NCBI GenBank assembly: GCA_964482515.1 | Contig: CAYZXT010000022.1 | Span: 1-38,628 of the forward strand | Origin: CAYZXT01 sp964482515 | Lineage (GTDB): Bacteria > Elusimicrobiota > Elusimicrobia > FEN-1173 | Length of the DNA stretch: 38,628 nt | Reading direction: 5' to 3' | Shown here: piece by piece, positions 1 through 7,093 of the stretch | Numbering within the stretch: position 1 is the first letter of the stretch | Layout: each line of letters opens with the position of its first letter | Made by a program: the position numbers and the translations under genes | The notes under the pieces: generated by a model | Told to the model about the DNA's origin: nothing | The model's input: only the letters and a program-made list of their open reading frames with translations | Databases searched by the model: none

Positions 1-2
1 AG

Positions 3-623
3 ATTCCCATCCTTCTTTTGATGGGGTGGCTTGGTTATATTAATGCTAAACGGACTTATTGGAATAGTATGTCGCCAGTGGTTGTGCCAGATAAAATTGA
101 TTTTGATAAAAATAAATTTCATATTAAAAATGTAGGACGTGGCCCTGCAAAAAATATTCAGTTTTCTCGATACAACCATCTTGTCGATTTTTTTGATCAG
201 CTCATTGAATGGCGATTGGAATTTATTGATCCTGCATCTCTTGCTTCCAATGAAAGTTGTGAGCTTGAGGCAGTATGTTTTGAAAACGGGAAACCTACTA
301 GTGGAACTGAGTTGATCTTCTGTTTGCTGTTTCCATCGAAATCTCAATCTCCGTTTAAGAAAAAAATGCAAAAAACGCCTCTAACTATCGAATATGAGAA
401 CGTCGAAGGAATCACTTATATTACTACTGCAATCGTTGAAAATGGATCCGTAAAAACTATTAAGGTCACGCGTGATTATTGGCACTATAAATGGCTGCGT
501 TTCGTTTATAATAAATTTGAACGCTATAGAATTTATTGTAGTTGGCGAATAAAGAAATGGTGGCGCAATCATTTTCGCAAGGCACCTTTGCAGGGGGTGG
601 CAGCCCAAGGAAAGATCAAATGA
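3..623 (+). CDS. Hypothetical protein, N-terminally truncated by window edge
   Basis: I do not recognise this protein. The frame is open to the left edge of the window and reads a hydrophobic stretch (IPILLLMGWLGYI) before a basic, soluble region, so the true start probably lies upstream and what is visible is the end of one membrane helix. TTG 18 and ATG 21 are possible internal starts but would cut that helix. The rest is about 185 soluble residues containing KNVGRGPAKNI, a pattern seen in small membrane-anchored proteins of unknown function. The C-terminus is rich in Trp, Arg and Lys. Base composition is strikingly AT-rich, with many AAA, ATT and TTT codons, against strongly GC-rich neighbours, which suggests recent acquisition. 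No partner gene is visible. Confidence 0.6.
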   Translation: MPILLLMGWLGYINAKRTYWNSMSPVVVPDKIDFDKNKFHIKNVGRGPAKNIQFSRYNHLVDFFDQLIEWRLEFIDPASLASNESCELEAVCFENGKPTSGTELIFCLLFPSKSQSPFKKKMQKTPLTIEYENVEGITYITTAIVENGSVKTIKVTRDYWHYKWLRFVYNKFERYRIYCSWRIKKWWRNHFRKAPLQGVAAQGKIK

Positions 624-666
624 CCCCCATCCCCCTCTGCGTCCTCTCTTTCGGGCAAGGAAAGTA

Positions 667-1578
667 ATGAAAGTAATCGTTTGCCCAAAATACGGGCCGC
701 CCGAGGTCCTTGAGATCCGGGAAGTTGAAAAACCCGCTCCGAAGGACAACGAATTACTCATAAAAATCCATGCGACGACGGTGACGGCGGGCGATGTGAG
801 GATTCGAAGTTCCACATTCCCACTCTTGGTATGGCCGTTGGTCCGAATCATCCTGGGCGTCAGAAAACCAAGGCAAGGGATACTCGGACACGAGGTCGCC
901 GGGGAAATCGAATCGGTAGGCCAGGGCGTGAAGCGATTCAGGCCGGGAGACAAGGTGTTTGGATCGACCGGCGTCGGGTCCGGCACGCACGCCGAGTATA
1001 TTTGTCTGCCCGAAGAGGGAACGGTCATTGAAAAACCGGCGAACATGACCTACGCGGAAGCCGCCGCTGTTCCTGTCGGCGGACTGACGGCGCTCCATTT
1101 TCTCCGGAAAGGCAACATCGAACGCGCTCAAAAGGTGCTTATCCACGGGGCGTCCGGGAGCGTTGGCGCCTATGCGGTGCAGATCGCCAAGAGCTTCGGG
1201 GCGGAAGTGACGGGCGTGTGCGGCCCGAACAATTTGGAGTTGGTGAGATCGCTGGGTGCCGATCGGGCCATCGATTATTCGAAGGGCGATCGCGTCGACA
1301 GCGGGTCCCGCTATGACCTCATCTTCGACGCTGTGGGAAAGACCTCCTATCGGCGTTACAGGCGATCACTCGCTCCGCATGGCGCCTATGTGACGGTGGC
1401 CAAGGGGATCGTCAAGGAAAGAGCGGAGGATCTGGTTTTCCTTCGAGAGCTGATTGTCGCGGGAAAGATGAAACCGGTCATCGACAGGAGTTATCCGTTC
1501 GAGCAAATCGCCGAGGCCCATCGCTACGTCGAAGAAGGCCATAAAAAAGGAAACGTCGTCATCACCGTTTTGAAATGA
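667..1578 (+). CDS. NAD(P)-dependent alcohol dehydrogenase / quinone oxidoreductase (MDR family)
   Basis: This is a zinc-independent medium-chain dehydrogenase/reductase, 303 residues. The N-terminal GroES-like domain (about 1-125) shows the family pattern GHEVAGEIESVG near residues 74-85 and FRPGDKVFG near 91-99. The Rossmann fold follows, with the nucleotide-binding glycine motif GASGSVG at 161-167. The structural and catalytic zinc cysteines of true alcohol dehydrogenases are absent, which fits a quinone-oxidoreductase-like NADPH enzyme. The substrate cannot be read from sequence. ATG 667 is preceded by AAGGAAA at good spacing. It probably shares a transcript with the VOC gene that starts 19 bases after its stop. 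The length is normal for the family and nothing looks broken. Confidence 0.85.
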   Translation: MKVIVCPKYGPPEVLEIREVEKPAPKDNELLIKIHATTVTAGDVRIRSSTFPLLVWPLVRIILGVRKPRQGILGHEVAGEIESVGQGVKRFRPGDKVFGSTGVGSGTHAEYICLPEEGTVIEKPANMTYAEAAAVPVGGLTALHFLRKGNIERAQKVLIHGASGSVGAYAVQIAKSFGAEVTGVCGPNNLELVRSLGADRAIDYSKGDRVDSGSRYDLIFDAVGKTSYRRYRRSLAPHGAYVTVAKGIVKERAEDLVFLRELIVAGKMKPVIDRSYPFEQIAEAHRYVEEGHKKGNVVITVLK

Positions 1579-1597
1579 GACTATTCCACGGGACCTT

Positions 1598-1999
1598 ATG
1601 ACTAATCCCATCACCCGCGTCGTCCATCACATCGGCCTAACGGTCTCCAAGCTGGAGGAGAGCGCGGCGTTCTTCGTCAACGTGCTCGGCTGGAAGGAAG
1701 TTCGGCGGGACAATGAGTATCCGGCCATCTATGTGAGCGACGGAAGCGTCCTGGTGACGCTGTGGAAGAACAAGGAAAATCCTCCCGTGGCTTTCAACCG
1801 CTTTAAGAACGTTGGCCTGCACCACGTGGCCTTCGCGGTGGAGAGCGAGGCCCGGCTGAACGAGGTCCACGATATCTTGAAGAGAAACAACGTCGAAATC
1901 CAATTTCCGCCCCAGTTGTTGAGAGATGGCCCCGCGAAACATATGATGTGTTTTGAGCCCAGCGGTATCCGGGTGGAATTCACCTGGCCGGGGAAATAA
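1598..1999 (+). CDS. VOC family protein (glyoxalase/bleomycin-resistance fold)
   Basis: A 133-residue vicinal-oxygen-chelate protein with two beta-alpha-beta-beta-beta modules. The first starts with VVHHIGLTVSKLEESAAFF (residues 8-26), the second with NVGLHHVAFAVES (71-83), and it ends in the family signature PSGIRVEF (121-128). Likely metal ligands are H11, H75 or H76, and E127, the positions used in metal-dependent members. The family includes lyases, dioxygenases, epimerases and antibiotic-binding proteins, and the substrate is not predictable here. It follows the MDR reductase on the same strand within 20 bases, so the two may act together, for example on reactive aldehydes, but that is only inference. 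Confidence 0.82.
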   Translation: MTNPITRVVHHIGLTVSKLEESAAFFVNVLGWKEVRRDNEYPAIYVSDGSVLVTLWKNKENPPVAFNRFKNVGLHHVAFAVESEARLNEVHDILKRNNVEIQFPPQLLRDGPAKHMMCFEPSGIRVEFTWPGK

Positions 2000-2021
2000 A
2001 TTGAACAGCCTTGGAGGCCCC

Positions 2022-2537
2022 ATGCTTTTAGTCCGTAAACTTTTTCTCGCCCTTCTGATGTCCGCCGTTCCCTGCTTCGCCTCCGCCGCCGAGCTGACGC
2101 CGGCGATGGAGAAGGACATCCGCGCGCTGCTGGAGCTGACGGACGCGGCCAACATCGGCCAGCAGGCGTCCGAGATGATGGTGGAGCAGATGATGAACAT
2201 GGTGGCCGACCTGCAGCCCGACATGAGCGCCAAGGTCGCGCGGGTCATGCGGGAGGAGATCAACGCGGTCCTGGCGGACCAGCTTCCGCTGTTCGTCGAC
2301 CAGATGGTGCCCGTCTACGCCAAGTATTTTACGCACAAAGAGATCGCGCAGATGATAAAGTTCTATAAGACGGACGCGGGGAAGAAGTCCGTCAGCGTGA
2401 TGCCGTCCCTGATGCGGGAGAGCATGGTCCTGGGCCAGAAGTGGGGCGAGACCCTGGGGCCGGCGTTCATCGGGCGGTTGGAAAAACGCCTGGGGGCCGA
2501 AGGGATCGAACTGAAGACCGAAGAGCCCGGGCCTTGA
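2022..2537 (+). CDS. DUF2059-containing secreted protein
   Basis: A 171-residue protein with a Sec signal peptide: LVRKLFLALLMSAVPCFASA followed by AEL, with predicted cleavage after an A-x-A motif near residue 23. The mature part is helical. The region from VYAKYFTHKEI through IKFYKTDAGKKS matches DUF2059, a periplasmic helical domain of unknown role. I chose ATG 2022 rather than the longer open frame from 1953 because GGAGG sits at 2013-2017 with ideal spacing and the signal peptide begins exactly there. The longer version would overlap the VOC gene. No biochemical function is known for the family. Confidence 0.85.
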   Translation: MLLVRKLFLALLMSAVPCFASAAELTPAMEKDIRALLELTDAANIGQQASEMMVEQMMNMVADLQPDMSAKVARVMREEINAVLADQLPLFVDQMVPVYAKYFTHKEIAQMIKFYKTDAGKKSVSVMPSLMRESMVLGQKWGETLGPAFIGRLEKRLGAEGIELKTEEPGP

Positions 2538-2570
2538 CGTCCTTCCACCGTAGGCGGTGTTATCATTACC

Positions 2571-2621
2571 ATGCTCTTGGTTAATTTTCTCGTTCCGACG
2601 ATTTCCAAAGCGGAGGTTTAA
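2571..2621 (+). CDS. Possible 16-codon leader ORF upstream of the lipoprotein gene
   Basis: ATG 2571 opens a 16-codon hydrophobic frame (MLLVNFLVPTISKAEV) that stops with TAA at 2619-2621, directly abutting the ATG of the next gene. The Shine-Dalgarno GGAGG of that next gene lies inside its last codons, so translation of one could affect the other. ATG 2571 itself lacks a ribosome-binding site but lies 4 bases after a TATCAT hexamer. It may be a chance frame. Confidence 0.2.
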   Translation: MLLVNFLVPTISKAEV

Positions 2622-2960
2622 ATGCGGTGGACTCTACTCGGATTCTTGCTGTTCATGGGTTGCTCCAAGCTGCCGGTGTCCCAGGTGATCGTGTCCAATT
2701 ACAGCGGCATCTCGCTGGAGGACGTCACCCTGCTGAGCACGGCGGGGTTTTCCGAAGGCGTATGGATGCTGCGCAACGGTGACTACACCACGTTCAAGAT
2801 CCGGACGCGGACACCCATGTCGCTGCAGGTAAAATTCTCGACGCCCCAGGGGGACATCACCAAAGGCGGCCTCGGTTACATCGAACCGTCGAGACGGTCG
2901 CTCATCCACATAACGATCAATGAGGGTTTCAAGGTCACGGGCGACCAGACGAATTTATGA
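2622..2960 (+). CDS. Small putative lipoprotein, unknown function
   Basis: A 112-residue protein that I cannot assign to a named family. The N-terminus MRWTLLGFLLFMGC looks like a lipoprotein signal peptide: a positive charge, a short hydrophobic core and Gly-Cys, with C14 as the lipidation site, although F and M at -3 and -2 are less common than the usual L-x-G/A. The mature part is beta-rich (QVIVSNYSGISLEDVTLL and so on), as in small envelope proteins. ATG 2622 has GGAGG at 2612-2616. It lies between two other exported proteins (DUF2059 and the haem-binding protein), which fits an envelope role. Confidence 0.65.
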   Translation: MRWTLLGFLLFMGCSKLPVSQVIVSNYSGISLEDVTLLSTAGFSEGVWMLRNGDYTTFKIRTRTPMSLQVKFSTPQGDITKGGLGYIEPSRRSLIHITINEGFKVTGDQTNL

Positions 2961-2991
2961 TTCCCATTTTCCCCAAGAGAGGTCATCGGCC

Positions 2992-3420
2992 ATGAAACGT
3001 TTCATCCGCTGGACCGCTTTCGTTCTGATCGCCGCCTTCGGTTTGATCCAGTTCGTGCCCGCGGCCCGGACTAACCCGCCGGTGGAAGCGGAGATATCCG
3101 CGCCTCCGGAGGTGCGAGCCATCCTGCGCGCGTCCTGCTACGACTGCCATTCCAACGAAACCGTTTGGCCCTGGTACAGCCGGGTCGCGCCGTTTTCATG
3201 GCTGCTGGCGTCCCACGTGCGCGAAGGCCGCGAGGAGCTGAACTTCTCCGCCTGGGCCAATTACCCGCCGGAGCGGCGGGCCGAGAAGCTGGGCGAGATC
3301 GGCGAAGAGGTCGACATGGGCAAGATGCCGATGCCGCAGTACCTTTGGGCGCACCCGCGGGCGCGTCTGTCCCCCGAACAGAAAGCGGCGCTGCTGGCCT
3401 GGGCCCAGACCCAGCCGTGA
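2992..3420 (+). CDS. Haem-binding domain protein (CxxCH, cytochrome-like)
   Basis: A 142-residue exported or membrane-anchored protein. Residues 4-22 form one hydrophobic segment (signal anchor or signal peptide). The mature domain carries a c-type haem attachment motif, CYDCH at 49-53, followed by SNETVWPWYSRVAPFSW, which is diagnostic of the haem-binding (Haem_bd) family. A methionine-containing segment, DMGKMPMPQY, could supply the distal ligand. It would be matured in the periplasm. ATG 2992 was chosen over the earlier in-frame GTG-type start because the signal sequence begins there. The stop overlaps the GTG start of pyrD (GTGA, 4 bases), so translation of the two is probably coupled. 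Confidence 0.85.
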   Translation: MKRFIRWTAFVLIAAFGLIQFVPAARTNPPVEAEISAPPEVRAILRASCYDCHSNETVWPWYSRVAPFSWLLASHVREGREELNFSAWANYPPERRAEKLGEIGEEVDMGKMPMPQYLWAHPRARLSPEQKAALLAWAQTQP

Positions 3421-4628
3421 TCTGGCGATCCCTTCTCCGTCCCCTGATGTTCCACCTTCCGCCCGAGGCCGCCCACGACCTCGGGATCACGGCGCTGAAG
3501 TTCATGGGCGCGAAACCCTTTAAACCCCTTCTCCAGAAACGCCTGGCCGTGAACGATCCGGCGCTCAACGTGAACATCGGCGGATTGAAATTCCCGAACC
3601 CCGTCGGGCTCGCCGCGGGTTTCGACAAGAACGCCGAGGCGCTGCCGGGGCTGGAGGCCCTGGGCTTCGGTTTTATGGAAGCCGGCACGCTCACGCCGCG
3701 GCCCCAGCCCGGCAATCCCAAGCCGCGCGTCTTCCGCTTCCCGGCGGACAAGGCCCTGGTCAACCGCCTCGGCTTCAACAACGTCGGCGCGTCCGTGGTG
3801 GCGCACCGCTTCACGGAGATGTTCAGCTATGCTTGCCCAGATCCGGCTGATGGCACCATTCCACAAACTGGTGCGTCACCTAGCGGCGTCGAGGGGAAAT
3901 CGCCCCTGACCGGCCAGCATCTCTCCGTCCCGCTCGGCATCAACATCGGCAAGAACAAGGACACGACGCTGGCGGACGCCACCAGCGACTACGTTTTCAG
4001 CCTGAACCTTTTGCATCCCTGGGCGAACTTCTTCGTGGTGAACGTGAGTTCTCCCAACACGCCGGGCCTGCGCAGCCTGCAGAACCCGAAGGAGCTGGAA
4101 GAGCTTCTGTCCGCCCTCGGGAGGAAGAACGAGGAGCTGGCGGCGGAGACGGCGGGCGTGCACAAGCCGAAGCTTTTCGTGAAGATTTCGCCGGACGAGA
4201 CGCACGGCGACGAAACCGTTGAAATCGCGCTGCGCTGCGGCTTCTCCGGCATCGTGGCGACGAACACCACGCGGTCGCGCGCGGGCTTGACGTCTTTGCC
4301 GTCCGTCCCGTCCGACAAACCGGGACGGCCCCTAGCGGCGGCCGATGGCGGCATGAGCGGCGCTCCGTTGCGCGCGATGTCGACCGAGGTGGTGCGGCGG
4401 TTGTACAAAGCTGCGCGCGGACGTTTGGCGATCATCGGCGTGGGGGGGATCTTCACGGCGGAGGACGCCTACGAAAAAATTCTCGCGGGCGCGTCGCTGG
4501 TGGAAGTCTACACGGGCTTCATCTACCAGGGCATGTCCGTCGCCCGGGACATCAACCTGGGACTGCTCGAACTTCTGAAACGCGACGGCTTCAAATCCAT
4601 CCAGGACGCGGTGGGGCAGAAGGCCTGA
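3417..4628 (+). CDS. pyrD: Dihydroorotate dehydrogenase (quinone), class 2
   Basis: Oxidises dihydroorotate to orotate with electrons passed to the quinone pool; fourth step of UMP synthesis, at the inner membrane. The GTG start at 3417 gives the class 2 N-terminal helix (WRSLLRPLMFHLPPEAAHDLG), which a later ATG at 3447 would cut. FMN-barrel motifs are intact: PNPVGLAAGFDKNAE (60-74), NRLGFNNVG (116-124), GINIGKNKDT (174-183), NVSSPNTPGLRSLQ with the catalytic Ser (209-222), and IIGVGGI near the end. At 403 residues it is much longer than the usual 335-360. The excess is two insertions, about residues 136-168 and 292-309, each made by a hairpin-bearing DNA element (listed separately). It overlaps the haem-protein stop upstream and the next gene by one base downstream. 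Confidence 0.93.
   Translation: MIWRSLLRPLMFHLPPEAAHDLGITALKFMGAKPFKPLLQKRLAVNDPALNVNIGGLKFPNPVGLAAGFDKNAEALPGLEALGFGFMEAGTLTPRPQPGNPKPRVFRFPADKALVNRLGFNNVGASVVAHRFTEMFSYACPDPADGTIPQTGASPSGVEGKSPLTGQHLSVPLGINIGKNKDTTLADATSDYVFSLNLLHPWANFFVVNVSSPNTPGLRSLQNPKELEELLSALGRKNEELAAETAGVHKPKLFVKISPDETHGDETVEIALRCGFSGIVATNTTRSRAGLTSLPSVPSDKPGRPLAAADGGMSGAPLRAMSTEVVRRLYKAARGRLAIIGVGGIFTAEDAYEKILAGASLVEVYTGFIYQGMSVARDINLGLLELLKRDGFKSIQDAVGQKA
3845..3907 (+). repeat. Hairpin insertion element, copy 1, inside pyrD
   Basis: This lies in the first extra segment of pyrD. A stem GCACCA (3853-3858) pairs with TGGTGC (3869-3874), with a further TGA/TCA pairing outside. The 10-base loop is TTCCACAAAC. Ten bases after ACAAAC comes CCTAGCGGCG (3879-3888), then a second small palindrome, AGGGG (3892-3896) with CCCCT (3903-3907). 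The loop and the CCTAGCGGCG block recur, at identical spacing, in copy 2, but in a different codon frame. The insertion keeps pyrD open. Confidence 0.6.
4303..4340 (+). repeat. Hairpin insertion element, copy 2, inside pyrD
   Basis: An 8-bp perfect stem, CCGTCCCG (4303-4310) with CGGGACGG (4321-4328), encloses the 10-base loop TCCGACAAAC. CCTAGCGGCG follows at 4331-4340, ten bases after ACAAAC, exactly as in copy 1. The loop differs from copy 1 at two of ten positions, while the stem sequence is different but fully paired. The element sits in the second extra segment of pyrD, just before the conserved GGMSGAPL. Confidence 0.6.
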
Positions 4629-6181
4629 TGGCGAAAGACAAACCCAAGACCCCGCCGCCGCTCATCCACCCGGCCACGCTTTACTTCAGCGTGTTCGCCC
4701 TCGGGCTGTCGATCCTTATCCTGGAAATCCTCGGCGCGCGGCTCATCAGCCCCTATTACGGCTCCAGCGTCTACGCCTGGTCCGCTATCATTACCGTGAC
4801 GCTGGCGTCCCTGGCGGCGGGCTACGCGGCGGGCGGCGTGCTGGCGGACCGGAACCCTTCGCCTGCGCTCTACTTCGGGGAGATTATTTTGTCGGGCCTG
4901 CTGGTCCTGCCCATCCCGTTCATCAAGAACCCGGTCCTGTCCGGAACGTCCGCGCTCGGCCTGGAGGCCGGGGCCTTCGCGAGCGCCGTGCTGCTCTTCG
5001 CGCCCGCTCTGATCGTGATGAGCGCCACCGGCCCCCTCGCCATCCGTCTGGCCACCACGCAGCTGTCCGTGATGGGGCGCGGCGTGGGGAAGGTCTACGC
5101 GGTGTCGACCGCGGGCAGCGTGGCCGGGGCCCTGCTCGCCGGGCTGGTGTTGGTGCCGCATTTTTCCGTGCGCGATGTGCTGTTGTTCCTGGGTTTCGGC
5201 GTGGCGCTCTTCGGCGCGCTGGGCCTGGCGCTTTCCGGGCGGCGGGGCTGGGGCGGCGTTGCGGCCCTGGGCGCGGTGATCCTCTTCCGTCCGCTCCTGG
5301 CCAACTCCACGCCGCGGAATCCCAACATCCTCCTCGATAAGAACTCCTTTTACGGCGAGATCAAGGTGCTGGATTCCGACGGGATGCGGCTCCTCCTGAT
5401 CGACGGCGTCGGCCACGGGGTCATCGACGTCGCCAGCGGGGAATCCCGCGCGGACTATTCCTTTTATTTCGAGACGCTCCCGCTGTTCCGGCCGGAGGCG
5501 AAGCGGGCGCTGGTGATCGGCCTGGGCGCGGGGATCGTCCCCGAGGCCTATCGCCGGCACCACGGCATCGTCACCGACGCGGTGGAGATCGACCCGGTGG
5601 TCGCCCGGGCGGCGCAGGACCATTTCGGGTACGTCCCCAACGGCGCGGTCGCGGTGGAGGACGGCCGCATGTTCCTGGAAAAAGCTGGCGCGCCCTACGA
5701 CCTGATGGTGCTGGACGCGTTTTCCTCCGAGCGCGCGCCCTTCCACCTTTTCAGCCGCGAGTTCTTCGGGGTGGCGAAGGGCCGGCTCGCGGACGGAGGG
5801 CTGTTCGCGGTCAACACCGTGGGGAATCCCAAGCGCGAGGAATGGGTCTGCGTTTATAAAACGCTGGCGGCAGTTTTCAGGAACATCCGCGTTTACGCGA
5901 CCGATGCGTCGGAAACGACCCTGGGGAACATCATCTTCATCGCGTCGGACGGCGAGATCGCCGCGGAGCCGGACCTCTCTTCCCTGCGGCCCCTGGCCCG
6001 GCAAATGCTGGCGGGACTGTCCGCGGCGCGCATGCCGGCGCCGGACGAAGCGATGCTCTCGCGGGCGGTGCTTTTGACGGACGATTTCAATCCCATCGAC
6101 GATATCTACAAGGGCACCATGGCCGTATGGCGCAAGGCCATCCTTACTTCCTATAAGGACATCCTCCTGACGGAAGGATAA
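4628..6181 (+). CDS. Fused membrane/spermidine-synthase-like protein
   Basis: A 517-residue protein whose N-terminal half (about residues 14-230) has seven to eight hydrophobic helices of the spermidine-synthase-associated transporter type. It opens with the typical FALGLSILILEILGARLISP and Tyr/Gly-rich PYYGSS. The C-terminal half (about 285-480) is a spermidine-synthase/methyltransferase Rossmann fold: VIGLGAG near residue 296, acidic VEIDPVV, VEDGRMFL and LDAFSSE. The canonical spermidine synthase D-S-T-D-P-x-G segment is replaced by LDAFSSERAP, so polyamine synthesis is doubtful. Fused proteins of this kind are common and their reaction is unknown. ATG 4628 overlaps the pyrD stop by one base (TGATG), so it is translationally coupled to pyrD. 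Confidence 0.82.
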   Translation: MAKDKPKTPPPLIHPATLYFSVFALGLSILILEILGARLISPYYGSSVYAWSAIITVTLASLAAGYAAGGVLADRNPSPALYFGEIILSGLLVLPIPFIKNPVLSGTSALGLEAGAFASAVLLFAPALIVMSATGPLAIRLATTQLSVMGRGVGKVYAVSTAGSVAGALLAGLVLVPHFSVRDVLLFLGFGVALFGALGLALSGRRGWGGVAALGAVILFRPLLANSTPRNPNILLDKNSFYGEIKVLDSDGMRLLLIDGVGHGVIDVASGESRADYSFYFETLPLFRPEAKRALVIGLGAGIVPEAYRRHHGIVTDAVEIDPVVARAAQDHFGYVPNGAVAVEDGRMFLEKAGAPYDLMVLDAFSSERAPFHLFSREFFGVAKGRLADGGLFAVNTVGNPKREEWVCVYKTLAAVFRNIRVYATDASETTLGNIIFIASDGEIAAEPDLSSLRPLARQMLAGLSAARMPAPDEAMLSRAVLLTDDFNPIDDIYKGTMAVWRKAILTSYKDILLTEG

Positions 6182-6243
6182 ATTAGGAGAGGGAGGCCGC
6201 CGGATCGAAATTCATCCGTGGTCTCCTGATCTTGATGGGGGGA

Positions 6244-6332
6244 GGATTCGTTCCTCCTAAGGACACCGGACTGTCCCCCGTCGAAGACGGGGGCTGGGGG
6301 GAGGGTAGGTGTCCGCAGGAGTGGACGAATCC
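6244..6332. repeat. Large nested palindrome in the pyrF upstream region
   Basis: This fills much of the 231-base gap between 6182 and 6412. Four nested pairings are visible: GGATTCGT 6244-6251 with ACGAATCC 6325-6332; CTCCT 6254-6258 with AGGAG 6317-6321; GGACACC 6261-6267 with GGTGTCC 6308-6314; and CCCCCGTC 6275-6282 with GACGGGGG 6286-6293 around a GAA loop. Read on the minus strand, the core is CTCCCCCCAG followed by a stem with a TTC loop, the same layout as the repeat inside mutY. It could be a dispersed palindromic repeat, a structured leader of pyrF, or both. A weak -10-like GATAAT lies at 6395-6400, between it and pyrF. Confidence 0.6.
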
Positions 6333-6412
6333 GACCGCCAGGAATTCAGACATGGCCCAAGAATTTAGCCATTCCTTCTCCGGGTTAAAATTTAGATAAT
6401 GGACGGGAACCC

Positions 6413-7093
6413 ATGACGACCAAATCCATCATCATCGCCCTCGACGTCGAGACCTCCGCCGAAGCCAAGAAATTGGTGGAAAAGATCGGCGCGGCGGTCG
6501 ACTTCTACAAAGTCGCGCCCTCCATGACCCTCAAGGACCCGGGCTTCGTGCCCTGGCTCATCGACCAGGGCAAGAAAGTGTTCCTGGATTGCAAATGGTA
6601 TGATATCCCTTCCCAGGTGCAGCGGTCCGTGGAGACGGCGGGGCGCATGGGGATCACTTCCTGCACCATCCACGCCAGCGCGGGCACGGCCGTCATGAAA
6701 GCGGCCCTGGCCGCGAGCCCGCGTCCGCAGGTCTGGGGAGTGACCGTGCTGACCAGCCTGGGCGAGGTGGACCTCCGCGAAGTGGGGATCAACTCGGCGC
6801 CTCAGGACCAGGTGCTGCGGTTGGCCCGGCTGGCCCAGAATTACGGCCTGGACGGGTTGGTTTGCTCGGCCCAGGAAGTGTCGCTGCTGCGGAAGAACGG
6901 CATCACCCTGCCGCTCGTCACGCCGGGGATCCAGTTCGGCAGCATCGCGGGCAAGGACCAGACCCGCGTGGCGACGCCGGAACAGGCCTGGAAAGACGGG
7001 GCCAACTATTTAGTCATCGGACGCGCGATCCTGGAAGCCAAAGATCCTTCGGCGGCCGCGAACGAAATTTTATCTCTAGCGAGGAAATCCTAA
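6413..7093 (+). CDS. pyrF: Orotidine 5'-phosphate decarboxylase
   Basis: Decarboxylates OMP to UMP, the last step of de novo pyrimidine synthesis, in the cytoplasm. It has 226 residues, a normal length. The N-terminal IIALDVE strand and FYKVA are typical. The catalytic D-x-K-x-x-D array is present as D59, K61 and D64 (FLDCKWYDIPSQV). The C-terminal phosphate-binding region reads TPGIQFG and later YLVIGRAI; the usual Arg after TPGI is Gln here, while the IGR arginine is kept. The start ATG 6413 has no strong Shine-Dalgarno sequence. A -10-like GATAAT 12 bases upstream suggests a very short leader. The stop overlaps the next ATG by one base (TAATG). Confidence 0.94.
   Translation: MTTKSIIIALDVETSAEAKKLVEKIGAAVDFYKVAPSMTLKDPGFVPWLIDQGKKVFLDCKWYDIPSQVQRSVETAGRMGITSCTIHASAGTAVMKAALAASPRPQVWGVTVLTSLGEVDLREVGINSAPQDQVLRLARLAQNYGLDGLVCSAQEVSLLRKNGITLPLVTPGIQFGSIAGKDQTRVATPEQAWKDGANYLVIGRAILEAKDPSAAANEILSLARKS

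Noticed and set aside
4523..6004. Minus-strand open frame (about 493 codons) opposite the spermidine-synthase-like gene
   Set aside because: Composition is Arg/Gln/Gly-rich without motifs; the plus-strand protein has clear membrane helices and a Rossmann fold.
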